From positions 3,678,001 to 3,742,000 of the forward strand of contig NC_020888.1 of assembly GCF_000355675.1 (NCBI RefSeq): 64,000 bases of DNA, given 5' to 3'. Below the pieces are notes generated by a model that worked only from the letters and a program-made list of their open reading frames with translations, had not been told where the DNA came from and did not search any database. The translations under genes and the position numbers were made by a program. This DNA is from Thalassolituus oleivorans MIL-1 (GTDB lineage Bacteria > Pseudomonadota > Gammaproteobacteria > Pseudomonadales > Oceanobacteraceae). This document shows, in pieces, positions 47,182 through 57,951 of this stretch (its first letter is position 1; each line of letters starts with the position of its first letter).

Positions 47182-47814
47182 TTAATCCGCTTTCTCGTCC
47201 TCATCACAATCCTCTTCATTCATGAAGCGCTCTTCATCGTGATGTCGCCATTTTTTCTCTTGTTTTTCCTTTTGCACTTGCCATTGAACTTTCTGTTCAT
47301 CCGTTAGCACAGCGGTTATTTGCTCATTAAATAGGGCCCGTTGGGCATCATGCTGCGCTTTGTCGCCTGGCCATTCTGGCGCAGGATTGCTGGCCATTTT
47401 CGCCGCTAACTGCTGACGTTGTGTATCGCTAAGATTTAAATCACGGCTCAGGCGATCCAACAGACTTGCCTGCATACGCGCATGTCGCTCTTTGATCTGC
47501 GCCTGAGCTTGTTCTTTTTGCTCCGGCGTTAGTACCGCGTTCATTTCGTCATGCATGGCTTGCTGTAACTGGCGACGCTCGTCGCGTGTTTCGCTGCGCT
47601 TTTCTTCCGAAGTACGCAACTCGCTGAATTTATTGCGATAACGGTCTTCGATGTCATCAATACGCTCTTCTTGCTCATCGGTTAGATTGAGTGACTCTTG
47701 CCAATCCATTTCGCGATGTTTACCCTCAAAACCCCAAGCTTGAGTTGTCGTTAGCAATACGCTACAAGCAAACAAACTCAAGGTACGTGTTGTACGTGTC
47801 ATCATATTTTTCAT
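47182..47814 (-). CDS. Spy/CpxP-like LTxxQ periplasmic protein
   Basis: The 210-residue product has a signal peptide (about residues 1-28, ending in AWG). It has repeated LTxxQ-like motifs: LNLTDEQEERIDDIE, LTPEQKEQAQ, LNLSDTQRQQL and LTDEQKVQW. That matches the helical periplasmic chaperone family of Spy, CpxP and ZraP. It is rich in charged residues and ends in an acidic tail with a lone Cys. Four such motifs make it longer than Spy. Envelope stress control is usual for the family; no Cpx box was sought with confidence. Confidence 0.85.
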   Translation of the reverse strand: MKNMMTRTTRTLSLFACSVLLTTTQAWGFEGKHREMDWQESLNLTDEQEERIDDIEDRYRNKFSELRTSEEKRSETRDERRQLQQAMHDEMNAVLTPEQKEQAQAQIKERHARMQASLLDRLSRDLNLSDTQRQQLAAKMASNPAPEWPGDKAQHDAQRALFNEQITAVLTDEQKVQWQVQKEKQEKKWRHHDEERFMNEEDCDEDEKAD

Positions 47815-47948
47815 GGGTCATTCCTCTGGCAAGCCAGTTCGTGTTGTCTGAGGTTATACTACTGATATTGAGCCAAAGTTGTGTCCGGCTTTGAAAAGAA
47901 TTGTCACTCGTGCCTGCGCTCGAAGACTCACTAGCGGCGGAAAGGGTT

Positions 47949-48536
47949 ATGGATCAAGACGACGAGTTATTTTTACAAGAGATGCAGGGCGTAGAGCGCA
48001 TTCAAATTCGAGAGAAAGTGACTCTACGCAAAACACCATTAGTCGGCGATGCAGAGGCGCGCCGCCAAGCAGCCCTCGACGAAACTCATGCGCTGAAACG
48101 CGACCCAAATCATCTGAGTACAACAGACGTGGTTCGTATTGGCCCACATGATGTGGTCGGCTTCAAACGCCCTGGTATACAGGACGGCGTTTTTCGTAAG
48201 CTGCGTCTGGGTAAGTACGATATTGAGGCACGCTTGGATTTACATCGCCGAACCATAGAGCAAGCACGCCAAGAGGTGTTTCGATTTGTGCGCGACTGTT
48301 TGGCTGCCGATATTCGTAGCGTGCTCATATTACCGGGCAAAGGCGACCGCAGTATTGGCGATCCAGCGGTACTGAAGAGCTATTTAGCGCATTGGCTGGA
48401 AGACTTAGACGACGTCCAAGGGTATCACACAGCTCAACCTCATCATGGCGGTAGCGGCGCTTTTTATGTACTGCTACGCAAAAGTGATCGTAAGAAGCAG
48501 TTAGCTCGGGAGCAATTTAGCAAAGGGCGAATCTAG
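47949..48536 (+). CDS. Smr domain protein, SmrA type
   Basis: The 195-residue product ends with an Smr domain: LDLHRRTIEQARQEVFRFV, then LILPGKGDRSIGDP and HGGSGAFYVLLRK. The DLH and GKG motifs are those of Smr nucleases. The start ATG 47949 is chosen because MDQDDELFLQEM is typical of SmrA-type N-termini; a TTG at 47901 would add 16 residues. Smr proteins cleave or bind structured nucleic acids; the substrate here is unknown. It faces plsC, with no gap for a separate unit. Confidence 0.88.
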   Translation: MDQDDELFLQEMQGVERIQIREKVTLRKTPLVGDAEARRQAALDETHALKRDPNHLSTTDVVRIGPHDVVGFKRPGIQDGVFRKLRLGKYDIEARLDLHRRTIEQARQEVFRFVRDCLAADIRSVLILPGKGDRSIGDPAVLKSYLAHWLEDLDDVQGYHTAQPHHGGSGAFYVLLRKSDRKKQLAREQFSKGRI

Positions 48537-48553
48537 CCCTTTGCTTAATAGTC

Positions 48554-49279
48554 TCAGTTACCATTCTCGCGTGCTATTTGGGCATCCAGTTCAGCAATAC
48601 CTTCCGCCATTAGGGCATGGCAACGCTCTGCCAAAGCTTTCACATCGTCTTTGGTCATGCCTTCAGTACTGATTGGCTCTAAGTACTTAGCTAACGCACG
48701 TCCAGATTTCCAACGACCAAGATCTATATTCTTATGGGTGCTGCTGTAACAAATAGGCACCACAGGGATACCCGCTTCAATCGCTAGAACAAAAGCACCA
48801 CTTTTAAATGGCAATAAACCTTTGCCTCGACTGCGAGTTCCTTCCGGGAAAATATACAGTGCGCAAGCACGTTTATTTACTAGGTTGGCGACGGTAGCCA
48901 TGGTTTCCCATGCTTTGCTTTTGTTGCCACGGTCGATAAATATATTCCGCGCCAACCAAAACAGCAGCCCAAACACTGGGATGTACATCAAATCCTTCTT
49001 ACCCAAAATAGCGATATTGCCGGGTAATAAACCTGGGTAGATAAATACATCCAAACTATCTTGATGATTTGCCAAATACACAGCTTGACCATTCCCCACA
49101 GGAGACTCATTCAAGCCTGTCATTCGCACGCCCAGAATATAGCGGCCCCACGAAAATAACTTAGCGCAATCGCGGGTATTGTTGGGATGAAAAGGTCGAA
49201 CGATGCATAGCAACAAACCCGCAGTACAACCCAAAATAAAATACGGAATTAATAAAGCGGCACGCAGCGCAGGTAACAT
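48554..49279 (-). CDS. plsC: 1-acyl-sn-glycerol-3-phosphate acyltransferase PlsC
   Basis: The enzyme adds the second acyl chain to form phosphatidic acid at the inner membrane. With ATG 49279 it is 241 residues; an in-frame start at 49357 would add 26. The 49279 start fits PlsC length and has GAGAG upstream. Motifs: an N-terminal membrane segment, NHQDSLDVF (the HX4D motif), LYIFPEGTRSRG and GIPVVPICY. It is monocistronic and convergent with smr. Confidence 0.93.
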   Translation of the reverse strand: MLPALRAALLIPYFILGCTAGLLLCIVRPFHPNNTRDCAKLFSWGRYILGVRMTGLNESPVGNGQAVYLANHQDSLDVFIYPGLLPGNIAILGKKDLMYIPVFGLLFWLARNIFIDRGNKSKAWETMATVANLVNKRACALYIFPEGTRSRGKGLLPFKSGAFVLAIEAGIPVVPICYSSTHKNIDLGRWKSGRALAKYLEPISTEGMTKDDVKALAERCHALMAEGIAELDAQIARENGN

Positions 49280-49416
49280 AGGACTCTCTATACCTAGAAC
49301 AATAGGATTTGCATTGTTGGGACAATAGACCGGATCAGCAAGGTGCTGATCCGTCATTACTCAGTGCCTTAAATGCAAATACCCTAATGCACTCAAGTAC
49401 GTTTATTAAAACTTAA

Positions 49417-50934
49417 TTACCTTAAGAATAGCTGATACGCCGTATTCTCGGTTTCATCCCAATAACCGTAGCCTAGCTCTTCCAGATAGCCATGCAATTG
49501 ATCGCGCTTGTCGTCAGTAACTTGCAAGCCCACCAGCACACGACCAAACGCGGCCCCGTGATTGCGATAATGAAACAACGAAATATTAAATTTCTTACCT
49601 AACTTGCGTAAAAAATTCAGCAAAGCCCCCGGACGCTCAGGAAACTCAAAGCGATAGACACGCTCATCAGTGACTGCCGCTGGCGCATGACCGCCGACCA
49701 TATGGCGAATATGATATTTAGCAATTTCGTTATCGGTAATATCAAGCACTGGGTAGTCGTCGCCATGCAGCTCAGCCAGCAGAGCATCACGAGCACCGAC
49801 TTCTGCACCAACTTTTACACCCACATAGATCTGCGCTTTGCCTTCATCAGCGAAGCGATAATTAAATTCTGTGATCGGGCGCTTACCAAGCAAGCTGCAA
49901 AAACGCTGAAAGCTACCCGGCTCTTCCGGAATCGTAACCGCCAAAATGACTTCGCGACCTTCACCGATTTCAGCCACTTCAGAAATGTAACGCAGGCGAT
50001 CAAAGTTCATATTGGCACCACTCATGATGGTGACTAGATTTTGATCACGACACTGTTCGCGCTCAACGTACTTCTTCAGTCCAGCTAAGGCTAAAGCGCC
50101 GGCAGGCTCACAGATGGCGCGGGTATCATCGAAAATATCTTTAATCGCCGCACAGATCTCATCCGGCGTACAGGTGATGACTTCATCAACATGATCTTTG
50201 CAAACTTCCCATGTGTGCTTACCGATTTGAGCGACAGCGACGCCATCAGCAAAAATACCAACCTGTGGCAAGACCACTCGATCTTTCGCCGCAAGGGCTG
50301 CCGCTAAGCATGCCGATTCGGTGCTTTCGACAGCAACGATACGAACTTGCGGTGCTAGTGCTTTTACAAAAGCGGCGATGCCCGCACACAGGCCACCACC
50401 ACCTACCGGAATAAAAATGGCATCAGGGGCTGTACTTAGCTGACGCAGAATCTCCATTCCTACGGTACCTTGGCCAGCAATGATATCGGGATCATCATAC
50501 GGGTGGATGTAGGTGTAGCCTTTCTCCTCCACCAGCTTTTGCGAGTGCGCTAACGCTTCATCAAACGAATCGCCAAAAAGAACAACCTTAGCGCCACGGG
50601 CTTTTACCGACATCACTTTGATTTCGGGTGTCGTACGCGGCATAACAATAATGGCCTTAATGCCAAGCTCTTTCGCTGCTAATGCTAAGCCTTGCGCATG
50701 GTTGCCCGCGCTGGCAGCGATCACACCGGCGGCTTTTTCCGCATCGGTTAATTGCACCACCTTGTTGTAAGCACCGCGCAACTTAAACGAGTACACTGGC
50801 TGCTTATCTTCACGCTTGACCCAAATTTGATTACCCAATCGCTCACTTAAGAAGTTAGCGACATGCAAGGGGGACTCTATGGCGACATCATAGACGCGCG
50901 CTGCGAGTATTTTTTTGAGGTAATCGTTCAACAT
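49417..50934 (-). CDS. ilvA: Threonine ammonia-lyase, biosynthetic (IlvA)
   Basis: IlvA deaminates threonine to 2-oxobutanoate, the first step of isoleucine synthesis. The start at ATG 50934 gives 505 residues, close to the Pseudomonas enzyme. The PLP Lys is in VYSFKLRGAYN, the phosphate loop is in PVGGGGLCAG, and the C-terminal third carries two ACT-like regulatory domains (EEPGSFQRFCSLLGKRPI and EFPERPGALLNFLRKLG), typical of isoleucine-feedback control. It is divergent from rpiA. Confidence 0.96.
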   Translation of the reverse strand: MLNDYLKKILAARVYDVAIESPLHVANFLSERLGNQIWVKREDKQPVYSFKLRGAYNKVVQLTDAEKAAGVIAASAGNHAQGLALAAKELGIKAIIVMPRTTPEIKVMSVKARGAKVVLFGDSFDEALAHSQKLVEEKGYTYIHPYDDPDIIAGQGTVGMEILRQLSTAPDAIFIPVGGGGLCAGIAAFVKALAPQVRIVAVESTESACLAAALAAKDRVVLPQVGIFADGVAVAQIGKHTWEVCKDHVDEVITCTPDEICAAIKDIFDDTRAICEPAGALALAGLKKYVEREQCRDQNLVTIMSGANMNFDRLRYISEVAEIGEGREVILAVTIPEEPGSFQRFCSLLGKRPITEFNYRFADEGKAQIYVGVKVGAEVGARDALLAELHGDDYPVLDITDNEIAKYHIRHMVGGHAPAAVTDERVYRFEFPERPGALLNFLRKLGKKFNISLFHYRNHGAAFGRVLVGLQVTDDKRDQLHGYLEELGYGYWDETENTAYQLFLR

Positions 50935-51002
50935 ACGGGTATCCAATGCGGAGAGTGCCAAAAATGTAATACGCAAGGCGCGCATTGTAACGCATCAATG
51001 CA

Positions 51003-51008
51003 TATAAT
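51003..51008 (+). promoter_or_regulatory. Possible rpiA -10 element
   Basis: TATAAT lies 34 bases before the rpiA start in the ilvA-rpiA gap. No good -35 is present at the right distance, so the call is weak. Confidence 0.3.
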
Positions 51009-51041
51009 TCGCCGTATCCTTACTTAACTCAGTGACCCACC

Positions 51042-51716
51042 ATGACCCAAGACGAACTGAAACGCGCCGTTGGCCAAGCCGCGGTCGATCTCATCAAACC
51101 CCAACTCGACGACAACAGCATTGTCGGTGTTGGTACTGGCTCTACCGCCAACTGTTTCATCGATGCTCTGGCCAGCATCAAACACTTGTTTGATGGCGCG
51201 GTTGCTAGCTCCGAAGCGTCAGCACAGCGTCTGCGTGATCATGGTATTCACGTGTACGATCTAAATGCCGTAGACAGCCTTGATGTTTACATTGATGGCG
51301 CTGATGAGATCAATGATCGTCTTGAAATGATCAAAGGTGGTGGTGCGGCACTGACGCGTGAAAAGATCGTTGCCGCGGTGGCAAAACAATTTATCTGCGT
51401 CGCCGATGAAACAAAACTGGTGGGTTTGATGGGCACTTTTCCACTACCGGTCGAAGTTATTCCAATGGCGCGTTCATATGTGGCGCGCGAATTGGTCAAA
51501 CTGGGCGGTGACCCAACTTGGCGTGAAGGCGTAATTACCGACAACGGCAATGTCATTTTAGATGTGTACAACATGCAGATCAGTTCACCCGCTGACTTGG
51601 AAACCCGCATCAACCAAATTACCGGTGTTGTCACCAATGGTTTGTTTGCTCTGCGTCCAGCGGATGTATTGCTCCTAGGAACTCAAGATGGCGTTAAAAC
51701 CATTCGTGGCGCATAA
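51042..51716 (+). CDS. rpiA: Ribose-5-phosphate isomerase A
   Basis: RpiA interconverts ribose 5-phosphate and ribulose 5-phosphate in the pentose phosphate pathway. The 224-residue product has [28 protein letters not shown] and [14 protein letters not shown], the conserved active-site blocks. Divergence from ilvA is common in pseudomonads. The following gene starts 9 bases later. Confidence 0.97.
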   Translation: MTQDELKRAVGQAAVDLIKPQLDDNSIVGVGTGSTANCFIDALASIKHLFDGAVASSEASAQRLRDHGIHVYDLNAVDSLDVYIDGADEINDRLEMIKGGGAALTREKIVAAVAKQFICVADETKLVGLMGTFPLPVEVIPMARSYVARELVKLGGDPTWREGVITDNGNVILDVYNMQISSPADLETRINQITGVVTNGLFALRPADVLLLGTQDGVKTIRGA

Positions 51717-51725
51717 CCCGACCCT

Positions 51726-54437
51726 ATGTTGAAAACATGCTACGGATGGCTTTGGCGTTTTCTTCTTGCCCTGCTGGTACTTGCAGCACTCGCAGGCGCA
51801 GGGCTGTTTTTTTTACCCTCGCTATTACAGCCCATGCTCAACCAAATACTGCCGCTGTTGTTGCGCGACAGTGTGGGCCCGAATAGCGAGTTGCACGTCG
51901 ACCACGTTGGCTGGCGCAATATCAATATTGATCATTTGCGCTTAATGCCAGACGCCAACACCCAGATAGATATCAGTAATCTTCAGCTAAATTATGATCC
52001 AAAAGACCTGTTACTCGGGCAGCTAGACAGCCTCACCATCGAACGCGTCCTTGTTAATTTATCGGATCAAACCAGCAAAGACCTACCCGATGCAGCCAGT
52101 GTAAACACAGATGGCTTAGCGACAGCACAGACGATTGAACTGCCTCTTCTCGCCGACCTAATGGCATTGCCACTGAAACGCATCGACGCACCGAATATCA
52201 TTATTCAGCACCCGCAGGTCAGCGCTACATTATCTGCCACCCTGACACCTGAACTGTGGCGCGTTAATGGTGATGCTCAACTAAACAACTTGCCTTTACC
52301 TTGGCAAATCGAATTGCAGCTCCAACAATCCGGCGACTTACTGCTAATGGTGTCCGAGAGCGAAACTCTTCTAGCTCAGCTTTATGGTCACTTAGACCAG
52401 AATGACAGCGAAAGTCATCTAACACTCGATCAGCGCACCGATGCTTCCGCCCTAAGCAAGCGTCTCCCCGCGCTCGCCGATTTACCCTTGGCATTGAGCA
52501 ATCTGCATCTAAGTGCCGATATTCGCAGCCCGAACACCGTACGCATTCCCGATGATCTCATTGTTCAATTGAAAGCGGATATTCAAAGCGATGCCTTGGC
52601 ACTGAACGAAAACACTCAAATGGCCGCGACCCAACTCACTGTCAGTATTGATAAAGCAAGTGCTGCAGACGACTGGGTGATTGATGCGAATAGCGCGCAA
52701 CTGAATCTTTTAATGAAAGTAGCCGATGATGATTGGACACTCACAGCAGGCCCACTCGACATCAGCTCACGCTGCAATGCAGCACTCAACGAATGCCAAC
52801 TCAACAGCAAAATCAACACTGCCGTTAAAGGCCCTGCCAGCATGCAGATATCCTTGTTGCCCGAGTTGAAATGGCAGCAAGCCAAAGGCATCAGCGGCAC
52901 ACTGCCGTTATCAATCAAAGGCACTCAACCCGAAAATTTAAACGCCGAACCGCCCATTCCACGTGCCGCGCTGCAAGCCGATGGCAGGCTCGATTTTAAC
53001 ATGAGCAACGACGGACACTGGCAAGTCACCAGCACCGACGGCATTCAGCCACATCTTATTCTAGGGCCTTATCTCGGCTGGCAGACACAGCCATTGAGCC
53101 TAACTCTACTGCCGAATTTAAACGTCCATGGTTTCACCGATGAACGTGGCCTACCTGTGATCGACGCAGAACCGCTCACGGTAGAAATTGCCGCCTTCGA
53201 TGTAAGCCAAGGAGACCGTGTCCTACACTTTAAACGCAATGAAATTAGCTGTGAACCTGATCGCCTGAGCAGCCTAATGTTGCTCGATCAGCTGTTAGGT
53301 AATTGCGAAATGAAACTCCGTTTAGGCAAATCCAAGTGGGATTTATGGCCAATTCCTGATATGCAAATTAATGGGCCGATTGCCATTACCTACAACCCAA
53401 CTCGACAACGCATACTGGCCGACCTAAAACTCAGCGCCGCGAAAAAGCAGTTCAACCTGCGCACTCACGTAGAACATGACTTGCTGCAAGGTACTGGCAG
53501 TATGCAATGGCACCTGAACGATGCGCCGCTTGATTGGGGCAAGCTCGGCTTAGATGACATGGCCAACCTAACCAAAGTACAACTGCTTGGTGGTTTACTG
53601 TCTGGTCAGGGCTGGATCGACTGGCAAGGGCCCAATGCCGAAAATCCAGACGCCGAGTGGAATATAACCCCCGATACCATGCTGCGAGCCGATGGCTTTA
53701 ATGCCCTGTACGACAACAGCATGGCGCTGGAAGAATGGAATGCCATGCTCGCCCTACGCAGACCACAGGGAGGCGACTACCTGTTGGACGCTCAAGTATC
53801 TGGGGGCAAACTGGATAACGGTATCGCCCTTAAAAACATACTCGCACGTAGCCAAACTCGCATTCCTGCCGACTTCTCCTACGCCTTGGTCGACATCTAC
53901 GAAATGCACACCGACATACTCGGTGGCCGCGTTTACACCCCATTGATTCGCTACGACAGCCGTAAAGAAATCAACGCATTCGGTATACGCTTAGATCATA
54001 TTCAACTGAGTGAACTGGCCAAACTCGAAGCAGACTCTGGCATCAATGCCTCCGGTGTTTTAGACGGCATGCTACCAATCGTACTTACCCCCGAAGGTCC
54101 CATGGTGCCGGGCGGCAACTTATTCGCTCGTGATCCCGGTGGCATTATTCAATACCGCAGCAGCGCTGGCGAAGCCCTAAAAAGCAGCGACCAAACCGTC
54201 GGCATGGCCATGAACTTACTCGACAACTTCCTCTACAATCAGCTCGAATCTGGCATTCAGTATCAACCTGATGGCAGCCTCAATATCGCTCTGCAGTTTC
54301 AAGGCAAAAATCCTGACTTCTTCGGCGGCCAAGCAACGCATTTGAACATTAATTTGGATTATAACTTGCTGGATTTGTTGGAGAGCTTGCGGATTACCAA
54401 CGAAGTGGTGGAGAAGGTCGAAGCGAAATATCGGTAA
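51726..54437 (+). CDS. YdbH-like intermembrane (AsmA/TamB-type) protein
   Basis: The 903-residue product has one N-terminal membrane segment (about residues 8-30), then a long periplasmic region rich in beta strands. The C-terminal third (VYTPLIRYDSRKEIN, GIRLDHIQLSEL, GINASGVLDGMLPI, then DPGGIIQYRSSAG) matches the YdbH family. E. coli YdbH is an AsmA-like bridge for phospholipid transport to the outer membrane, working with YnbE and YdbL. No ynbE or ydbL follows here. It begins 9 bases after rpiA, so they share a transcript. Confidence 0.88.
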   Translation: MLKTCYGWLWRFLLALLVLAALAGAGLFFLPSLLQPMLNQILPLLLRDSVGPNSELHVDHVGWRNINIDHLRLMPDANTQIDISNLQLNYDPKDLLLGQLDSLTIERVLVNLSDQTSKDLPDAASVNTDGLATAQTIELPLLADLMALPLKRIDAPNIIIQHPQVSATLSATLTPELWRVNGDAQLNNLPLPWQIELQLQQSGDLLLMVSESETLLAQLYGHLDQNDSESHLTLDQRTDASALSKRLPALADLPLALSNLHLSADIRSPNTVRIPDDLIVQLKADIQSDALALNENTQMAATQLTVSIDKASAADDWVIDANSAQLNLLMKVADDDWTLTAGPLDISSRCNAALNECQLNSKINTAVKGPASMQISLLPELKWQQAKGISGTLPLSIKGTQPENLNAEPPIPRAALQADGRLDFNMSNDGHWQVTSTDGIQPHLILGPYLGWQTQPLSLTLLPNLNVHGFTDERGLPVIDAEPLTVEIAAFDVSQGDRVLHFKRNEISCEPDRLSSLMLLDQLLGNCEMKLRLGKSKWDLWPIPDMQINGPIAITYNPTRQRILADLKLSAAKKQFNLRTHVEHDLLQGTGSMQWHLNDAPLDWGKLGLDDMANLTKVQLLGGLLSGQGWIDWQGPNAENPDAEWNITPDTMLRADGFNALYDNSMALEEWNAMLALRRPQGGDYLLDAQVSGGKLDNGIALKNILARSQTRIPADFSYALVDIYEMHTDILGGRVYTPLIRYDSRKEINAFGIRLDHIQLSELAKLEADSGINASGVLDGMLPIVLTPEGPMVPGGNLFARDPGGIIQYRSSAGEALKSSDQTVGMAMNLLDNFLYNQLESGIQYQPDGSLNIALQFQGKNPDFFGGQATHLNINLDYNLLDLLESLRITNEVVEKVEAKYR

Positions 54438-54468
54438 GGGTTTTAGAACACTGGATACGAATGATGTT

Positions 54469-54566
54469 GTAGGAGGGAGTCGACGAACGTTTTTTGTTCG
54501 TACTCCCGATTATTGTTTTGCGCCGTATTCGGCACTGCTCGCTGGCGCTCCCTGAGTACCTCCTAC
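54469..54566. repeat. 98-base palindromic element, REP- or MITE-like
   Basis: Terminal arms GTAGGAGG (54469-54476) and CCTCCTAC (54559-54566) are perfect inverted repeats, extending to 13 bases with 2 mismatches. Inside are a hairpin (GGGAGT...GAAC with GTTC...ACTCCC, 54475-54507) and a weaker GCGCC...GGCGC stem. It sits in the 330-base gap between ydbH and hemB. The rest of that gap holds no gene I can see. Only one copy is in this window. Confidence 0.5.
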
Positions 54567-54647
54567 GGAAAACATACATTTCGTATTAACAAAAAGAACC
54601 GCAGCGTCAGCCGCAAAACCTCGCCAACACCCGCCACCTTGTCATAA

Positions 54648-55778
<1,131 letters not shown>

Positions 55779-55787
55779 GGAAAGGCA

Positions 55788-57887
55788 ATGAGCGACCAAG
55801 ATAACAACCTACCTGTTATCGATTTACAGAGCAGCGAATATTACATCAACCGCGAATTGAGCCATTTACAGTTCAATATTCGGGTATTAGAACAAGCCCT
55901 CGATGAGAGTCATCCGATTCTCGATCGCTTGTTCTTTTTATGTATTTTTAGCAAAAACCTCGATGAATTTTATGAGGTGCGGGTCGCCAACCTAACTCAG
56001 CAATTAGCCTTTGCCCGCGAACAGGCGGGTGCCGATGGTATGCACCCGCAGCAAGTATTAAGCGAAGTGCATAACCTTTGTAGCGTCACGGTTGAACGTC
56101 AGTATGAAATTCTAAATAACACGCTACTACCGGCCTTAAAAGAACAAGATATTCACTTTTTACGCCGTGCGGAATGGAACGATGAACAACGCATCTGGGT
56201 ACGCTCGTATTTCGACGACAATATCCAGCCGCTCATCAGCCCGATTGGATTAGATCCGTCACATCCCTTCCCGCGCTTAGTGAATAAAAGCCTTAACTTT
56301 ATTGTCGCCCTCGAAGGCAAAGACGCCTTTGGCCGCGAAACCGGCTTAGCGATTATTCCGGCACCACGCTCACTCCCACGTACAGTACGCTTACCCGATG
56401 AGCTGACCAGTGGCGGCGACTGCTTTATTTTCTTGTCGTCTATGATTCACGAATACGCTGATGAATTATTCCCCGGCATGACCATTAAAGGTTGTTATCA
56501 GTTCCGCGTAACGCGTAATGCCGATTTGGATATCGACCACGACGACACCGCCGACTTAGCAACTGCACTGGAAGACGAATTACATTCGCGTAATTTCGGC
56601 GAAGAAATGCGCTTAGAAGTAGCGGATAACTGCCCAGAAGAACTCACCGACTTCTTACTAAATCAGTTCAACCTAGAACAGACTGATTTATACCGCGTCA
56701 ATGGTCCAGTTAACTTGGGGCGCTTAATTGAAGTGATCGGACAAATTTCTCGCCCTGATTTGCAATATCCACCATTCACTCCGGGCTTGCCAAAGAACAT
56801 CAACTTTAAGAAGAGTATTTTCGAGAGCATTCGCTTCCGCGATACCTTATTACTGCATCCTTTTGAGTCGTTTACACCGGTGGTCGATTTGCTGCGTGAA
56901 GCCGCAAAAGACGCCAACGTGCGCGCCATCAAGCAAACGCTTTACCGCACCGGAGCCAAATCCGAGATCGTTAACGCGTTAGTGGATGCGGCTCGTAACG
57001 GCAAAGAAGTGACCGTTGTTATTGAGCTGCGTGCGCGCTTTGACGAAGAAGAAAACCTCTACCTTGCTAACCGCTTACAGGAAGCAGGAGCCGTCGTCGT
57101 ATATGGCGTAGTCGGTTATAAAACCCACGCTAAAATGATGCTGATCGTGCGAAAAGAAGGTACTAAATATAAACGTTATGTGCATTTAGGTACGGGCAAC
57201 TACCATGCCGGTAACGCCCGCGCATATACCGACTATAGCTTTCTAACCTGCGACGATTCGATTGGTGAAGACGTACACAAAGTATTCCAGCAATTAACGG
57301 GAATGGGCGAAGCGCTGCGTATTAAAAAATTATTCCACGCTCCGTTTACCTTGCATAAACGTCTTATTCAGATGATTGATCGCGAAGCCGCGCATGCTCA
57401 GGCAGGTAAGCCTGCCCTTATTCGTTTAAAAGCCAATGGATTAACTGAACCTAAAGTTATTCGTGCGCTATATCGCGCTTCTCAAGCAGGGGCAAAAGTC
57501 GATCTTATCATTCGCGGCCAGTGCTGCTTGCGCCCAGGAATTATGGGCGTGTCGGATAATATCCGTGTGCGCTCGATTATTGGTCGTTTCTTAGAACATA
57601 CCCGTGTTTTCTATTTTCTTAACGACGGTAATGACGAAATATATGCGGCCAGCGCCGACTTAATGGAGCGCAATTTACTCCGTCGCGTAGAAACCGCTTT
57701 CCCGATTGAGTTTCCGAAACTTAAAGAACGCATGAAGGATGAACTAGAAATCTACATGTTGGATAACTGCCAAGCTTGGGATTTACAACCTGATGGCACC
57801 TATGTCCGTGCGCAACCGGGCGCTAACGAACCTATGATAAAAGCACAGGCGGTATTGTTAGAAAAACTCGCCGCTAGCGCTTCTTAA
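55788..57887 (+). CDS. ppk1: Polyphosphate kinase PPK1
   Basis: PPK1 makes inorganic polyphosphate from ATP through a phosphohistidine intermediate. The 699-residue length is standard. N-terminal NRELSHLQFNIRVLEQA, SKNLDEFYEVRVA, then GVVGYKTHAKMMLIVR and HLGTGNYHAGNARAYTDY carry the active-site residues including the conserved His. It is next to hemB and faces ppx, the arrangement seen in Pseudomonas. A terminator follows. Confidence 0.97.
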   Translation: MSDQDNNLPVIDLQSSEYYINRELSHLQFNIRVLEQALDESHPILDRLFFLCIFSKNLDEFYEVRVANLTQQLAFAREQAGADGMHPQQVLSEVHNLCSVTVERQYEILNNTLLPALKEQDIHFLRRAEWNDEQRIWVRSYFDDNIQPLISPIGLDPSHPFPRLVNKSLNFIVALEGKDAFGRETGLAIIPAPRSLPRTVRLPDELTSGGDCFIFLSSMIHEYADELFPGMTIKGCYQFRVTRNADLDIDHDDTADLATALEDELHSRNFGEEMRLEVADNCPEELTDFLLNQFNLEQTDLYRVNGPVNLGRLIEVIGQISRPDLQYPPFTPGLPKNINFKKSIFESIRFRDTLLLHPFESFTPVVDLLREAAKDANVRAIKQTLYRTGAKSEIVNALVDAARNGKEVTVVIELRARFDEEENLYLANRLQEAGAVVVYGVVGYKTHAKMMLIVRKEGTKYKRYVHLGTGNYHAGNARAYTDYSFLTCDDSIGEDVHKVFQQLTGMGEALRIKKLFHAPFTLHKRLIQMIDREAAHAQAGKPALIRLKANGLTEPKVIRALYRASQAGAKVDLIIRGQCCLRPGIMGVSDNIRVRSIIGRFLEHTRVFYFLNDGNDEIYAASADLMERNLLRRVETAFPIEFPKLKERMKDELEIYMLDNCQAWDLQPDGTYVRAQPGANEPMIKAQAVLLEKLAASAS

Positions 57888-57904
57888 CAGCATAAGCTTG
57901 AAAC

Positions 57905-57942
57905 AAAACGGGCTAACCATTTTCATGGTTAGCCCGTTTTTT
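57905..57942. terminator. Terminator between ppk1 and ppx
   Basis: AAAACGGGCTAACCAT pairs with ATGGTTAGCCCGTTTT around TTTC; a T run follows. Shared by convergent ppk1 and ppx. Confidence 0.94.
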
Positions 57943-57951
57943 ATACCAGAT

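Noticed and set aside
47879-48151. 90-residue plus-strand frame over the smr gene
   Set aside because: Arg-rich product in a shifted frame of a clear Smr gene.
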